Of a stretch of DNA of 64,000 bases, positions 10,960 through 23,265 are shown piece after piece. This stretch comes from Saccharum officinarum (lineage: Eukaryota > Streptophyta > Magnoliopsida > Poales > Poaceae): NCBI GenBank assembly GCA_020631735.1, contig CM036215.1, positions 18,068,346 through 18,132,345 of the forward strand. Direction: 5' to 3'. A program made the translations under genes and the position numbers. The notes beneath the pieces are model-generated. The model worked only from the letters and a program-made list of their open reading frames with translations. It was not told where the DNA came from and ran no database searches. Position 1 is the first letter of the stretch; each line of letters begins with the position of its first letter.

Positions 10960-12090
10960 TAATTTCAGTCCACTAATCCTCTACAAACTACTTAGCGAGT
11001 CGTTTAGTGTGTTTAGTGCTCTAATCACCGCTACTAGCGGTCACGATCACTGAGTGTTAAAAGGCAACTCTCTTGTCGTCACCCCTGCCAAGCTGCTAAA
11101 TCTGGATATAGCAGAAGCTATATCTGGCTATTTGAAACATTTGTAAGAACTTTGGCATGATGTTCCTTTTTTTGAAGAAGTCTGGAATCGGAATTTTTTT
11201 CATTATCTAGAAAAACACTTGTGCCAAACTAAAGCTCACCGATCACGCACAACTGCAACCTTGTTATAATGAAAAGCCCAAGCAGAGTACGATGACAAAC
11301 GTGCAATTTGTCATGGCTATCCATTTTGTCACTCATGGACCACGTCCGTTCCTGTCACAGCTAGGCCATTTCTTATCGTGACATCGTACCCAATCTGATT
11401 TGACAGCCACATGTTTAGGCTGACTTCACCTCCGAAATTTCCGAACTACTCCAAAACAAGAGGAAAAGACATTGGACACTTGGAAAAGTTCTCTGTTTAC
11501 CGCTTAAAAAATACAGAATTAATTCAGTAGAAAACTTCAAGCATTGAACTTCCAAGAAGTTATCTGATTTGCAGGACAATTACCTCAAAAGTATAACAAG
11601 ACTAGTTCAATAACACTAACAAAGTACAAAAATGAGGATACATCATACACCACATTAAAAGTTATCTACTGAACCACTGGGCAGTAAAAATAACGTCACA
11701 AAAGCCATTTAATACGAAAGGGACACGGCATATCTTACTTCAGTGCCTTTGACAATTTTTAGCAGTGAATAAGATAGTCCCTTGAACTTGGTCAAGACTT
11801 CAGATCACATAACCACCTCCATGTGGCATGTCCTGTCCTAGTGCTGGAGGCTTAAGTGTCAATCCTGGAGCAATTTCTTATTCCAGTGACATTGTGGGGA
11901 TGACGCAAATACCATGTATTGACTTTCGTACTACATCACATGAAAAATTTAAACAAGTAGCGGTCGGATGCTAGAACAAGAATACGAGATTGCATCTTTT
12001 CTAAGAACAAGGTGCATGCACAGCCTTGGCAAAATGATACTTAAATGGGGCTGCATGCATCAGAGGATACAAAAGTCTAGAGCTATCTTT
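10960..12090. other. intergenic, nothing recognised
   Basis: Mixed AT-rich sequence without a convincing reading frame, repeat array or transposon terminus. Confidence 0.5.
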
Positions 12091-12104
12091 CCATATTATC
12101 TACG

Positions 12105-13440
12105 GCAGCGCTAGCGCCCGAACGCCGGTGCCTGCACTCCATCTCCCCCACGCACATCCATCCCGTGCCCACCTATCCAGGGCCCGTGCCACCCGACTGC
12201 GCGTGGAGAGTCCCTGCTCGTGCTCCCTCCGCTTCTCACGCGCATGCACGCGGCCAGCAGCTACAGCAGGTGGCGAAGGTGAGGCAGCAGAAAAGCGAGG
12301 ACAGAGATGCAACACCTGATCTACTTTTGAAACATCTGAATGCAACACTTGCAACATACGTCTGAAGGCAGATGAAACACATGAAACATGCATCTGAAAC
12401 ACTCGCCGCAACACCAGATGTACTATTGAAACATCTACGTACAAAACAGCTGAAACACTCGAAACATGCGTATGAAACACTTGCAAAAAAAACACCTGAA
12501 AACACTTGAAACCATTTGCAAACATACGCAACATCCAAAGAAAACACTTGCTACATATGTGTGAAAACATATGTAACATACAGATGAAATATTTGCAAAT
12601 ATATGTCTGAAAAACGAGATGAAACATTTAGAAGGCAGATGAAACACATGAAACATGCATCTGAAACACTCGCCGCAACACCAGATGTACTATTGAAACA
12701 TCTACGTACAAAACAGCTGAAACACTCGAAACATGCGTATGAAACACTTGCAAAAAAAACACCTGAAAACACTTGAAACCATTTACAAACATACGCAACA
12801 TCCAAAGAAAACACTTGCTACATATGTGTGAAAACATATGTAACATACAGATGAAATATTTGCAAATATATGTCTGGAAAACGAGATGAAACATTTAGAA
12901 CATACACTATGAAACATATATGTATAGCCACTGGAACATGTGCAACATTCCGATCTACTTATACAACATCAAGATGAAACAGTTGTAACATCCAGATAAA
13001 ACATATGAAACACTATAAACATACTTTGGCAATATGGGCTTTGCTTGGACGATTGGAGGCACGCCGGCGCGGAGGTCGACGGCGACGCATGGAGCTCGCT
13101 GTGCGGCAACGGCATGGGCAACTCGCCGGCGGGCGCGGCGTCACACGAATCTCATGCCTCTCGCCTGCTTGCTGGAGCATCCGTCATGAATGCTCGCCGC
13201 TCGGTGGAGGCGGTCGCGGCGAGCGGGCTAGCCGCGGCGAAAAGGTAGCATGGTGGAGGCGGGCGAGGTGGACTAGGCCCGATGGGTAGTGCGGCGCGGA
13301 GGAGGCCACAGGGGATGGGGTGCGGCGCTACGGGGGACCGGCAGCGGCGTGGCGGAGAAGGGTGGATGGATAGGCACGGCGATACAGTGAGGAAAAGGCG
13401 CAGTGAGTGTCGGGGCGCGCGGATGGGATGAACGGATAGG
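12105..13440 (+). mobile_element. GAAACA/TTGCAACA-rich repetitive element, copy A
   Basis: It starts with a GCGCTAGCGCCCG segment, then a GC-rich 200 bp, then about 700 bp built of loosely repeated GAAACA(C/T)..TTGCAACATAC..GATGAAACA words, then a second GC-rich block of about 400 bp. The same layout occurs at 39050-39870 and, inverted, at 15345-16230, so this is a mobile family, perhaps a MULE or another DNA transposon. The class is not settled because I see no clean TIR/TSD pair. Long Phe/Cys/Met-rich frames on the - strand are by-products of the repeats, not genes. Confidence 0.6.
12364..12897 (+). repeat. 267-bp perfect-register tandem duplication
   Basis: Units 12364-12630 and 12631-12897 differ at only about two positions that I can see (CCATTTGC/CCATTTAC and CTGAAAAAC/CTGGAAAAC). 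The unit is a multiple of three (89 codons), so antisense frames repeat too. The near identity marks a recent duplication inside copy A. Confidence 0.93.
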
Positions 13441-13733
13441 GTCGGACGTCATAATTGTATCATTATCGTATTATCTAAGATGATCGTAAAAGAAGTTTGA
13501 ACATGGGGAAGCAAAAGTTGATAACAGATTGAGTCTAACAAAAAAATGTCGATAAAACATCATTATATTTAGACAGACTATTGTCAAGATGGTTTTTCCA
13601 CGCGCATTTGATAAAGAAAAGAAATTACTCCTAACACAAACGTCTGATTAAGAAATTGGTGTCTATGGTTAGCCGAAGAAAAAATCATTAGTTTTTGGAT
13701 GCCTTGCCCTCGAGGTTTTGAGTTCCATCGCAA

Positions 13734-14240
13734 GGGCTGTTTGGAACGCAGGAATTTTATAGGATTCATACAAATTTCACAGCCAAAAAAAAATCTCGTG
13801 TTTCAAACAGGGCCTAGGCATGTCTTAGTCCTTCCTATAACTTAGAGTATGTCACAATTAGATGATGATGATGATGAAAATAATAATAATTAGTTAAAAT
13901 AATATAATTGTGATCAAGCAAGCTAGATTATAGGTTAGATTATTATAATCCAAGCCTTATATTATAATAATTATGTAATCCACCTTGGACCTACTAATTG
14001 GAGATTATAGGCACGGCTCTGTTCATCTGGCTTATAATCCGTCTTATTCGGCTTGTTTTTTCAGCCGGAACAGTATTTTTCTCTCACAAAAAATCAGCCA
14101 ACAGTGTTTTTCAGCCGGCTTATAATTCCAGCCGAACATGCTGGGTTACAATAAATAGATAAAATAATCCAATTATGATCCAAACATGCTAGATTATAGT
14201 TTAGATTATTATAATCAGGTATTATTAGATTTTAATAATA
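13734..14240. mobile_element. AT-rich MITE-like segment with TAGATTATA..TTATAATC arms
   Basis: Arms GCTAGATTATAGGTTAGATTATTATAATCC (about 13919-13950) and GCTAGATTATAGTTTAGATTATTATAATCA (about 14188-14218) are direct copies around a nested hAT-type MITE. The left part (GGGCTGTTTGGAACGCAGG...GTTTCAAACAGGGCC, 13734-13814) looks like a further short MITE. Boundaries are approximate. Confidence 0.45.
14018..14152. mobile_element. hAT-type MITE nested in AT-rich element
   Basis: Ends GGCTCTGTTCATCTGGCTTATAA and TTATAATTCCAGCCGAACATGC form an imperfect inverted repeat around the core CAGCCGGAACAGTATTTTTCTCTC. It lies between the two TAGATTATA arms, so it is younger than the surrounding element. 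Confidence 0.6.
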
Positions 14241-14534
14241 ATATAATCTACTTCCAACCTACTAGTCCGTCACCACCGTCACACATGTAGTTTTCGTTTC
14301 TCCATCAGTCGAACTAAAGAGCGCCTCCTCTAGAGATCCGCCGCCTCCCCCATTTCCCATCTACCCTTTCCACCGATTCCAATCCTATTACCCCTTCCAC
14401 CGATTCCTGTGAGGACTTCGGCAAGAGCAAAATCCAAAGTTTGGCGCCAAATGCATTGCTAGTGGCCAAGAGCACACAGGAAACGTTCAACGACAAGGAC
14501 TTGGCACCAAAGTTAAGGGTAGAACTTGAATTTA

Positions 14535-14859
14535 GGCCTGGTTTAGTTCGTAAAAATTTTGCCTCCACCCATCACATCGAATGTTTGGACATCTGCATGG
14601 AGTACTAAATGTAGACAAAAAAAACTAATTGCACAGTTCTCGGGAAAATCGCGAGACGAATCTTTTAAGCCTAATTAGTCCATGAAAAGTTTTAAGTGCT
14701 ACAGTAACCAATATGTGCTAATGGCGGATTAATTAGTATCATTAGATTCGTCTCGCAGTTTCCTGATAGGTTCTGTAATTTGTTTTTTATTAGTATCCGA
14801 AAACCCCTTCTGATATCCTTCCGACACATCCGATGTGACATCCAAAAATTTTCTTTCGG
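14535..14859. mobile_element. Tourist-like (PIF/Harbinger) MITE, copy 1
   Basis: It begins GGCCTGGTTTAGTTCG and carries the family core CACATCGAATGTTTGGACATCTGCATGGAG, ACGAATCTTTTAAGCCTAATTAGTCCATG and GTGCTACAGTAA. It is flanked by TTA (14532-14534, 14860-14862), the usual Harbinger 3-bp duplication. The right inverted repeat is degraded. Confidence 0.7.
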
Positions 14860-14862
14860 TTA

Positions 14863-15344
14863 TGCTCCTTCGAGGGCGTCTGATGGTCTGGACGGACCCA
14901 GACCCGACCTTTCCACAGACCCGCGTAGCGAAGCGAGCGCTTCTTATCCGTTCGCTCCCATCCCGCACCCGTGACTCCCACGCCCATTCCCTCCGCTTGC
15001 CGCTTCCTCTCCCCACTCATTTCCTCTTCCGCGTCTCGCTATCGCTATAGCTGTTGCGCTTGCTGTCGCTCTTCGGTACCGCTCTCGCTGCTGCTCTCTA
15101 GGACAGACGCTAGGCTCGCATCCATATCGCTGCCGCTGTTCCTGTTCGCGCTCCCTCCCTCCATCCTTTTGCTTTGCGCCCTCCATGACACTGGAGACGA
15201 GGCGATGGTGGCGGGTTCCGGCGAGGTAGGTCACGGCGGGGGATCTGGATCTGTGGCCTCTTCCTCCTTCTAGATCTGGATCTAAGCTCTCCTCCCTCCT
15301 CTTTCTCCTCCTCCTGCTCCTCCTCCTCCTCCACCCTCTGGATC
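14863..15344. other. GC-rich segment of unknown origin
   Basis: Pyrimidine-rich, GC-rich DNA resembling a plant 5' UTR or promoter (CGCTTGCCGCTTCCTCTCCCC and similar). No conserved protein was recognised in either strand. It may be cargo of the adjoining element. Confidence 0.3.
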
Positions 15345-16230
15345 TAAGGGATGTGGTGCCGTGTTGCAACGGTTTCTTCGGGTGTTGCATTAGATTTCAG
15401 TTGATGTTGCATTAGCCTATGGTTTTTGGCAAGCTCTCGGGTTCCTCCTCGCCCTTGTTGCAATAGTCCTCTTCGGATGTTGCAGTAGTTGTTGTTTTGT
15501 TGTTGCAGTAGTTCTTTCGGGTTCTGTATGTGTGATGCATGTTGTTGCAGTAGTTGTTAGGTGTTGTTGCAGTAGTTGTCAGGTGTTGTTGCAATTATAC
15601 ATTCCTGGCGTTTCAACTTTCTTTTCATTGTTTCAGTTTTTTGAACCTCATGTTGTACTAGGTGTTCTATCGTTGTTATAGTAGTTTTTCTTCAGTGTTG
15701 TTGTAACAATTTTGGTGTTTCAACAACTAAAACTATCTCTTCGATGTTGCATTTTTTCGTGGATCCCCATGTTTCAATGGACAATTTCCTATGTTTCAGC
15801 TATTTGCTCTATATTGTTGTAGTAGTTTGTTCGTTGTTGCTTCAGTATCATGCTCATCGTGTTTCAACCGTTTCATCCTCTTTGTTGCAGCAGCAAGCAG
15901 GGGGGAACAGGGGGGCGGATTGTGTGGGGAGAGTTGGTGGCTGGCGGAGATGCAGGGGCCAGCGAGTTGGGGGCAAGGCGAATTTCCGTGCGTTTGGGGA
16001 GGGAAGGGGAGGGGGCGGGTGGATCTATTCTCCTCCTCCGTCTCTGTGGCGGCGCGGGCGAGTTGTTGTTGTTGTTGTTGTCGTCGTCGTTCGGTGGCAC
16101 GCGATCTTTTTTCTTCTTCTTCTTTTCTCCGTGGGGGCTGGTTGGGGGCTGCTCAGCGCGCGTCCGGATCCAGACGTCCGGGCGCTAGCAGCGCCCATTT
16201 TCTTTTTGCGAACTAAACGCAGCCTTAACG
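15345..16230 (-). mobile_element. GAAACA/TTGCAACA-rich element, copy B (inverted)
   Basis: The repeated words GTTGCAGTAGTTGT, TGTTTCA and TTGTTGCA are reverse complements of those in copy A. The GC-rich right end (GTCCGGATCCAGACGTCCGGGCGCTAGCAGCGCCC, 16161-16198) corresponds to the GCTAGCGCCCG start of copy A. Simple tracts (TTG)n at 16060-16082 and (TCTTC)n at 16108-16126 sit inside. Confidence 0.55.
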
Positions 16231-16458
16231 GTTGAACTACAATAATGCATCGTATCAATCTAGGAATCCGAGGTTATTATCAGTGGAGAGTTTTGTAGCA
16301 TTGTTTTTAAAACAATGGTATCATATAAAATGAAATGAAATGAAATAAGAATAAAACATCTACCTCAACGCATAGTTTCATCCTATTGCTTCGTAGACAT
16401 TTAATTTCATGACTTATATAGAGTTGGTAATTATGTCAAAAGAGATAAAACTAACGAA

Positions 16459-17415
16459 TACCATTACTATTCACCTACTTTAAATCTTACCGTTACAATT
16501 CTTTGATTCCTTGAAATATGCCACGATGTACGCTTGGAAAGGACTTAGGCCAACCTGCAGGCGTACATGGCCACCAAGTGTTTGTGTATGGTCGATGTTG
16601 CCCTCGTCTTCATGCATGGTCTTTTTCTTCCTCCCCGGCCACACATCGTCCTTCTCTATGGCCGCCGCCCTCTGTGCGCTCCCCAACCTCGGCCACCCTC
16701 CATGGCTGCCGTGTCGGGGCAATCGAGCCGTCGTTGGGCTAGCGCGTGCACACTGTTGCGCCACCACACCAGACGAGCTGTCGGACGTGCCATGGCCGGC
16801 GAGCACGTGCGAGCGGGCTGCCACGCTGCTGCCAGGCAAGCACGCGAGCAGGCCGCCTCGCTGCCGCCCGGCAAGCACGTGAGCGAGCTACTGCGTTGGG
16901 CCACCTTGTGCTAAGGGGCAGGAGTGCCGTCGTCATCCGTGTTAGCCAGCACCTGGAGGGTGTGGAGCGGGAACATGCCGCCGCCGAAGAAGGGCTCGTT
17001 GGCGGTGAGTAGTGCTTAGAACGAGTTCCTGCCCAGCTTCCAGAACTCGAACTCTGGCGAAGCAGCGTGGGATGGCGACGACCTCCTGAACTCACACTCT
17101 AGCGGAGGAGGAGGAAGCGCCCCCACGACGCCATCGGCCGCTGTGGCCGCGTCTCGGATCTAGGCAGCGACGGCGAGGGCAATGGGAGATGGATTTAGGA
17201 GTGGAAGCCATGAAGCAGGGTGGAAGAAGTGGGGTCCACACGTTGGTGACATATAGAGAGGAAGGTGGAAGGGCAGTTTTGTCCATACAAAAATACAATG
17301 ACTCTATATACGTTTGCAGGTGGGCCTAAGTATTTCCCAATCGTACACCATGGCATGTTTCAAGGAATCAAAGAATTGTAATGGTAAGATTCAAAACTGG
17401 TGAATAGTAATGGTA
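16459..17415 (-). mobile_element. MULE-like element with long inverted repeats and captured fragment (Pack-MULE candidate)
   Basis: The left arm 16459-16565 and right arm 17309-17415 are reverse complements over about 107 bp with some mismatches (TACCATTACTATTCACC...TCTTTGATTCCTTGAAA...ATG...CTGCAGG). Long arms and GC-rich unrelated cargo fit a Mutator-like, Pack-MULE design. On the - strand the cargo reads SPEFEFWKLGRNS then, after a stop, ALLTANEPFFGGGMFPLHTLQ. This resembles the DUF1645 family core (FEF...LLTADELF..G..LPLH) with damage. Matching 9-bp target duplications were not found, so the arms may extend further. Confidence 0.55.
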
Positions 17416-18451
17416 TTTGTCAAAACTTTCAAAATTATAATGGTACTAATAAAAAAAAACCTTCTTCTTAAGAGCGTTGTCATGTCACTAAAAAATATTT
17501 ATGTGGTGAACTATTAAATGGATATAAAACTAATATGAAAACTCTCACACAGACAGAATACATAATAGAGATCATGATAATCCAAATATGATCCAAACGG
17601 GCCCTTAATTGTTAAAAAGTGACATGTTCCATCCATGATTGAGCAGATTTAGATAATGCAACTAAGTACGATCCCACTTATGCTCCGCTGCCTACAGTAG
17701 CACTATATATCAATCAACTAGCAGTTGCAACCATTTGTAGGAACTGTACATCATGCAGTTGAGAAGCGTATGAGCTGTTTCATGGTAGGGTTTAGCTCAT
17801 GTTGGTCACATAAACAACTGAAATGTTATTCCACCGTACAAGAGAAAACAAAACATAGCATGGAATACCTACACCATCCAAATTAAAGTATTCCACCAGT
17901 TTATATGCTGAACATACTTGCATGTGCCTCCAATTCTTTTGCTCTTTTGTCCGGGCCAAAGGTTTTGAGTGCACATGCGTTTGCACCCTTACCCTATCAG
18001 AAACTAAATTAAGAGCTAAAATTGCGCAAATTAAGAGCTAAATTAGAATCTTGTCGCATTGAGTAATTGCGACCCAGCACCCAACCACTAAATTAAGATC
18101 TAAAGTATCGCAAATCCTGTCATTTTCCTATTGCAAGTTGCACGCTGTTGACTCCATCTGGTCTTCCCCTAATTTCTTTTGCCCAAATCTAATTCACAGA
18201 CTTGGTATGCTAGCTGCTTATTGGATGAGCTGGGACTACATGTTCATTTAATTCATACATATAGGGTAGGAGATGATGAACTATATGGATCGATATCTTG
18301 ACCAGTTCAATGAATATACAATTGAAGCCTCATTTCCTACCTTACACACCAACTAATATGACCTACTGCAGTTCTGCCAGAGCTTCTGACCTCGAAGAAG
18401 AAGTTGAGCAGCTAAGAGCAACTCGGCGACATCTCAAGAAACTCTCCAGAC
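17416..18451. other. upstream region of the LRR kinase gene
   Basis: AT-rich with no gene or clear transposon. It should hold the promoter and 5' UTR of the receptor kinase. No single TATA box stands out. Confidence 0.4.
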
Positions 18452-21400
18452 ATGGAGCTTTCTCCATGGCTTGTGCTCTCGTTCGGTTTTCTTGCGCAGG
18501 CTCTTGTCATCTTGGCTGACACGAATACACAAGATAGTACGTTTCAGTTTCTTCCTTTTGTCCTTGTTGTTGCAGTGCTCATTTGCTCATTCTGTTGCTC
18601 TTCTGTGCAGCTGCTGGACTCAACGGGATTAAAGATTCCTGGAAAAAGCTGCCATCCAACTGGGTGGGCACTGACCCATGTGGAGATAAATGGATTGGGA
18701 TAAGCTGCACCGGAAACCGGGTCATTGGCATGTTAGTATCAGCAGATAGCAGAGATCACATATGGTCGTTTCCTTCTAGTTATCCATTTTAAAGATGAAC
18801 AATTGATCACTCACTGAGTTGTTGTTGTTTCATGGTGGCTGTTTTTGCAGAAGACTATCAAGTTTCGGATTGTCAGGGTCCCTTTCAGGCGACATCCAGT
18901 CTCTGTCCGAATTGCAGACCTTGTATGAAACTTTTCGCCTTTTATAGTTTGATTTGATTTGATTTGAGTCCCCAAACAAGCACATTAATTGGAATTTTAG
19001 CATTGTTGCAAGCATGTGAGGTGATTGCCACCTATTTTTTGGCAGGGACTTCTCCTACAACAAGGACTTGGGTGGTCCTCTTCCTGCATCCATTGGAAGC
19101 TTGAGTAACCTCGAAAACCTGTGCGTAATCAAACTTTAAGGAGTTCTAATTGCTCACTGATTTCAAGATTTCAATGCATGAACTGTTCTTTGACTTATTT
19201 GCTCTCCGACTCCTCTGCAGAATTCTTGTTGGTTGCAGCTTTTCTGGAGAAATACCGAAAGAATTAGGACAGCTCTCCAATCTTATATTTTTGTAAGGAG
19301 ATCAAACCTGATACCTTATGTCTATGACTTTGATCTTTTAGCTACCATATAAACAAGGATATATTTTTGGGATTGTATCTTCTGTTCAACAAAAAACTTT
19401 TACCTATATATCTATCCAACTGTCACTTGGGGATCAACTTTAGTTTGTCTTGTACCAGCTCGCTAAATGTTACTTTGTTCATTTCAAACATACAAAATTA
19501 CTGGATTCTCTAGAAGTGACTGCAAACAAATGTCCGTTCGATGATAGAGATAGCATTGCCATCATAATGTCATATTACTTTTCAACTGAGCAAATCCTCA
19601 ACCTTTAGCTCTGTTGTGTGTTCATCTAACCAGTATTGGACCTGATTGCTGATCCTCACAGCATTTATGCATTTAGGTTCAGTATAATATGATTTTTTTT
19701 CCTTCACTGCCACTATTAAGGGGGGAAAAAGATTGGTCATTGTATTCCATGCCTGCAGATCTATAAACTCAAACAAGTTCAGTGGTTCCATTCCGGCATC
19801 ACTCGGAAGACTCTCCAAGCTATACTGGTTTGATCTGGCTGACAATAAGCTCTCTGGAGGACTTCCAGTATTTGATGGCACAAATCCCGGGCTGGATAAT
19901 CTGACAAATACAAAGCACTTGTATGTACAATTCCGATCCCCAGAATTAAATTCCTTGATATTGGGATACTTTGAGTCCCCTGATCGAGTTGTGGTTTCAT
20001 GACCATTTCTTCGCAGCCACTTTGGGATCAATGAGCTCTCAGGAACCATACCGAGCCAGATTTTCAACTCACGTATGAAGCTGATACATCTGTAAGTAAG
20101 GAAACCCAAATTGTCAACTCATAATAACTTTTTTTATTTTTGTTGTGATTTGTGAAGTTCAAACAGTGGATGGCTTGTATTGTGTATCCAGGCTTCTTGA
20201 CAACAACAATTTCACCGGAAGCATTCCTCCTACTTTGGGCCTTCTTAACACACTAGAAGTCCTGTAAGTACATCACCTACATGTCATGACTCAGAAGAGA
20301 AAATCTAGAGATTTTTCACTAGCAAGTAGGAGTACTTCTGACAGTGACATGTATGGACTTTTTCTGATCGTGAGATTATTATGTCGGCACAGGCGTTTTG
20401 ATAACAACTACCAGTTGACCAGGCCAGTTCCTAGCAACATCAACAACCTCACCAAGCTTGCAGAGCTGTGAGTCTGTTACTCTGTTTTTTGTGCATGCTC
20501 TTGTTGGTCTGTCTGTATCAGTTGTACAATAGTACTAGGAAGCTATAACCATTTACCCTCTCTCGCTCTTTTCTGTTCACACTAGCCACCTCGAAAACAA
20601 CCAGCTGACTGGTCCACTACCAGACCTTACAGGAATGAGTGCACTCAGTTTTGTGTAAGTGACAGACTTGCTCAAGTTTCTCCTTTTCTTGAGTCATAAA
20701 AGAATTTAAGTATCCAACTTCTGAATGTAATGTTCCTTTGTGACAGGGACATGAGCAACAACAGCTTCAATGCATCTGATGTTCCTTCCTGGTTCACTAC
20801 ACTGCCATCATTGACCTCATTGTAAGTAAACCCCTCTCTGCACTCGTTCCTTGTCCTACTCAAGTCCAGAACTTGTGTCTGAAACTCTGAATGTTTATCG
20901 GTTGCAGGTACCTCGAAAACCTGCGTGTTACAGGGCAGCTGCCGCAAGACCTCTTCAGCCTTCCTGCAGTTCAGACACTGTGAGTGATTCCTTTTCCATA
21001 GCACTCTATGCCAAAACCATCGATCATAGAGTTGAGTTCATGATCCATGTTCAGTTCTTGATGATTGGGTACTGCCTGACAATCGCAGGAGGCTCAGGGG
21101 CAACCGTTTCAACGGCACGCTGACTATTGGATCAGACTACAGTTCTCAGCTCCAACTAATCGATCTGCGAGACAACCAAATAAGCCAGATAACTGTTGGT
21201 GGATCACAGTACAACAAACAACTCATGTACGTAGGAACTGTACATTTTGCTCTAATTTTGTTGATTTCTGAGTACTTGCTGAGTGTGGATTCATTCATCC
21301 CTCACAAGTCGCATGCATCTAATGTCTTTTTCAGACTAGTCGGAAATCCCATCTGCAGCTCGGGGAACAACGAGAAATACTGCACACCGCCGGGGCAATC

Positions 21401-23265
21401 CAACCAGGCGACGCCGCCGCCGTACAGCACTTCGAAGAACTGCTCCGGGCTGCCACCGCCATGCCTGTCAGACCAGCTCCTGAGCCCAAGCTGCGTGTGC
21501 GCCGTTCCCTACAGGGGCACCTTGTTCTTCAGGTCGCCGTCGTTCTCCGACCTGAGCAACGGGTCGTACTGGGGCCAGCTGGAGAGCGGCATCAAGGCCA
21601 AGTTCCTGAGCTTCAGCCTCCCCGTGGACTCGGTCGCCCTCCATGACCCGTCGGTGAACTCCGTGAACAACTTGCAGGTGGCGCTGGAGGTGTTCCCGAG
21701 CGGCAAGACCCTGTTTGGTGAGCAGGATATCTCTGACATTGGGTTCATACTCAGTAACCAGACGTATAAGCCACCCGCTGTTTTCGGCCCCTACTATTTC
21801 ATTGGGCAGCAGTACAGTTTTGCCAATGGTAAGAACAAGATCATTCATTGAGGTTTCAGGAGGAAAAATGTACACTTCAGAAGTTCAGATTGCACACCCT
21901 GCTATATATGTGACTTTAATTACTGCTTTTTCATGAACGTAGACCTGCTAATACCATCCAAATCGAAGGCGAACCGCTTGCCGCTTATCATCGGAGTCTC
22001 GGCCGGTGGAGCGGTTCTTGTCGCAGGAGTTCTTGCGCTTGTCATCTTCGTCGCAAGGAGGAAGAGGAGACCAAAGCAGAACGAAGAGAGGAGCCAGTCT
22101 TTTGGTTCGTAGTAATGTACTCTTGTTGTTGCCTTTGGTTCACAGTTTCTTCGTTGTTACTGACAGAGGTAGCCCCCCTACTGCTGCTGCAGTTTCTTGG
22201 GACATGAAGAGCACGAGCGGCAGTGGCGTGATCCCGCAGCTGCGTGGCGCGCGGATGTTCAACTTCGACGAGCTTCGGAAGATCACCAACAACTTCTCGG
22301 AGGCGAACGACATCGGCAACGGCGGGTACGGGAAGGTGTACAGGGGGACGCTGCCGAGCGGGCAGCTGGTGGCGGTGAAGAGGTCGCAGCAGGGGTCCCT
22401 GCAGGGGAGCCTGGAGTTCAGGACGGAGATCGAGCTGCTCTCCCGTGTCCACCACAAGAACGTGGTCAGCCTCGTGGGCTTCTGCCTGGACCAGCAAGAG
22501 CAGATCCTCGTCTACGAGTACGTCCCCAACGGCACGCTCAAGGAGAGCCTCACGGGCAAGTCCGGCGTGCGCCTCGACTGGCGGCGGCGGCTCCGCGTCG
22601 TGCTCGGCGCCGCCAAGGGCGTCGCCTACCTCCACGAGCTCGCCGACCCGCCCATCGTGCACCGCGACATCAAGTCCAGCAACGTCCTCCTCGACGAGCG
22701 CCTCAACGCCAAGGTCTCCGACTTCGGCCTCTCCAAGCCCCTCGGGGACGACGGCAGGGGACAGGTCACCACGCAAGTCAAGGGCACCATGGGCTACCTT
22801 GACCCTGAGTACTACATGACGCAGCAGCTGACGGAGAAGAGCGACGTGTACAGCTTCGGCGTGCTCATGCTGGAGGTGGCCACGGCGAGGAAGCCGCTGG
22901 AGCGCGGCCGGTACATTGTCAGGGAGATGAAGGCGGCGCTGGACCGGACCAAGGACCTGTACGGCCTGCACGACCTGCTGGACCCGGCGCTGGGCGCGGC
23001 GCCGTCCGCGCTGGCGGGGCTGGAGCAGTACGTGGACCTGGCGCTGCGCTGCGTCGAGGAGGCCGGCGCCGACCGGCCCTCCATGGGCGAGGTGGTCAGC
23101 GAGATCGAGCGCGTGCTCAAGATGGCTGGCGGCCCGGGGCCCGAGTCCGCGTCCAACTCGATGAGCTACGCCAGCCGGACGCCGCGCCACCCCTACGGCG
23201 GCGATAGCCCCTTCGCCGACAACAGCAGTGGCGGGTTGCCGTCCGCCAGGGTGGAGCCCAAGTGA
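18452..23265 (+). CDS. LRR receptor-like kinase, LRR-VIII-1 (HPCA1 / At5g49770-like)
   Basis: Sixteen exons: 18452-18536, 18611-18731, 18851-18922, 19046-19120, 19221-19292, 19759-19920, 20017-20091, 20192-20263, 20393-20467, 20586-20654, 20747-20821, 20908-20979, 21089-21226, 21335-21828, 21943-22104 and 22193-23265, coding 963 residues. Order: signal peptide (1-23), cap with DPCGDKWIGISC, about eleven LRRs mostly one per 69-75-nt exon, a Cys-containing juxtamembrane domain (Cys424, 431, 441, 443), membrane span about 567-590 and a kinase. The kinase is complete: GNGGYGKVYRG loop, Lys669, HRD 763-765, DFG 783-785, GTMGYLDPEYY. It is an RD kinase and should be active at the plasma membrane. 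The group includes Arabidopsis HPCA1/CARD1, a hydrogen-peroxide and quinone sensor; this exact role is inference. Exon 16 is strikingly GC-rich beside AT-rich introns. Confidence 0.95.

Noticed and set aside
12100..12894. Long Phe/Cys/Met-rich open frames on the - strand
   Set aside because: They are translations of the GAAACA/TTGCAACA word repeats and appear in duplicate because of the 267-bp tandem unit; there is no domain and the composition is repeat-like.
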